Origin: Halieaceae bacterium
GTDB lineage: Bacteria > Pseudomonadota > Gammaproteobacteria > Pseudomonadales > Halieaceae
Length of the DNA: 5,422 bases
NCBI GenBank assembly: GCA_002683395.1
Contig: NYTG01000010.1
Span: 1-5,422 of the forward strand
Direction of reading: 5' to 3'
Shown: positions 5,303-5,422 of the stretch, in pieces
Position numbering within the stretch: the stretch's first letter is position 1
Layout of the letters: each line of letters begins with the position of its first letter
Notes under the pieces: generated by a model
The model's database searches: none
What the model was told of the DNA's origin: nothing
The model's input: only the letters and a program-made list of their open reading frames with translations
Translations under genes and position numbers: made by a program

Positions 5303-5422
5303 TTACTCCAGTGTGGTTTGTTGCAGGCCATCGACAAGCATCACCCGAAAACTGCCGGTCCCTTCCCGCAGCGGTTTGGCCGCTTCGTAGGCGTCGCTGT
5401 ACCAAAAGGCCTTAGCCTGCTC
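5303..5422 (-). CDS. DUF1330-family protein, C-terminal fragment (runs off the window)
   Basis: The last 39 codons and TAA stop of a gene whose start lies beyond the window edge. The visible protein reads AKAFWYSDAYEAAKPLREG, then GSFRVMLVDGL, then a short tail. The pattern of Phe-Trp/Tyr-x-Ser-x-x-Tyr, an Ala-rich helix with LRE, and a final hydrophobic strand matches the end of DUF1330 proteins, small (about 95-100 residue) dimeric alpha-beta barrel-like proteins of unknown function. It is shorter than the ORF-length cut-off usually used and easily missed. Its stop is 6 bases before the GTG of the nitrilase-like gene, and its last codons carry that gene's GGAG ribosome site, so the two are one operon. 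Confidence 0.75.
   Translation of the reverse strand, partial: EQAKAFWYSDAYEAAKPLREGTGSFRVMLVDGLQQTTLE

Overview
The window looks like a catabolic gene cluster from a moderately GC-rich proteobacterium. A marine-type gammaproteobacterium is my guess, from codon usage and gene style only, not from a marker gene. All six larger genes seem intact. There are no RNA genes, insertion sequences or CRISPR arrays.

Layout. (i) 1-103 is a leader with a possible promoter and an inverted repeat. (ii) 104-2609 (+) is a tightly coupled three-gene operon: an isochorismatase-fold amidohydrolase of the N-carbamoylsarcosine amidase type, then two paralogous PuuE-like members of the polysaccharide deacetylase (CE4/NodB) superfamily, the group that includes allantoinase and cyclic-imide hydrolases. 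(iii) 2613-3293 (-) is a six-helix membrane protein converging on the operon. (iv) 3294-3473 is a divergent regulatory region. (v) 3474-4244 (+) is a GntR/HutC-type regulator with a UTRA domain. (vi) 4247-5422 (-) is a second operon: the end of a DUF1330 gene, then a nitrilase-superfamily protein. The second operon converges on the regulator with a 2-base gap.

Working together (inference). PuuE-like enzymes open cyclic amides, imides or ureides, and isochorismatase-fold amidases remove the terminal amide or carbamoyl group from the open product. The first operon therefore reads as a two-step pathway for a small N-heterocycle such as a hydantoin, cyclic imide or related ureide. The exact substrate cannot be read from the sequence.

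The two strongest observations are these. First, a 9-base word, TAATGATAT, occurs exactly once upstream of each of three transcription units: the amidase operon, the membrane gene and the GntR gene. In the GntR copy it lies in the perfect palindrome TGATATATCA, and in the membrane-gene copy it overlaps a TATAAT -10 box. This looks like the operator of the local GntR protein and defines a small regulon. Second, the nitrilase-like protein keeps the Glu of the Glu-Lys-Cys triad but has Arg and Ser where Lys and Cys are expected, so it is either a pseudoenzyme or a nitrilase relative with altered chemistry.
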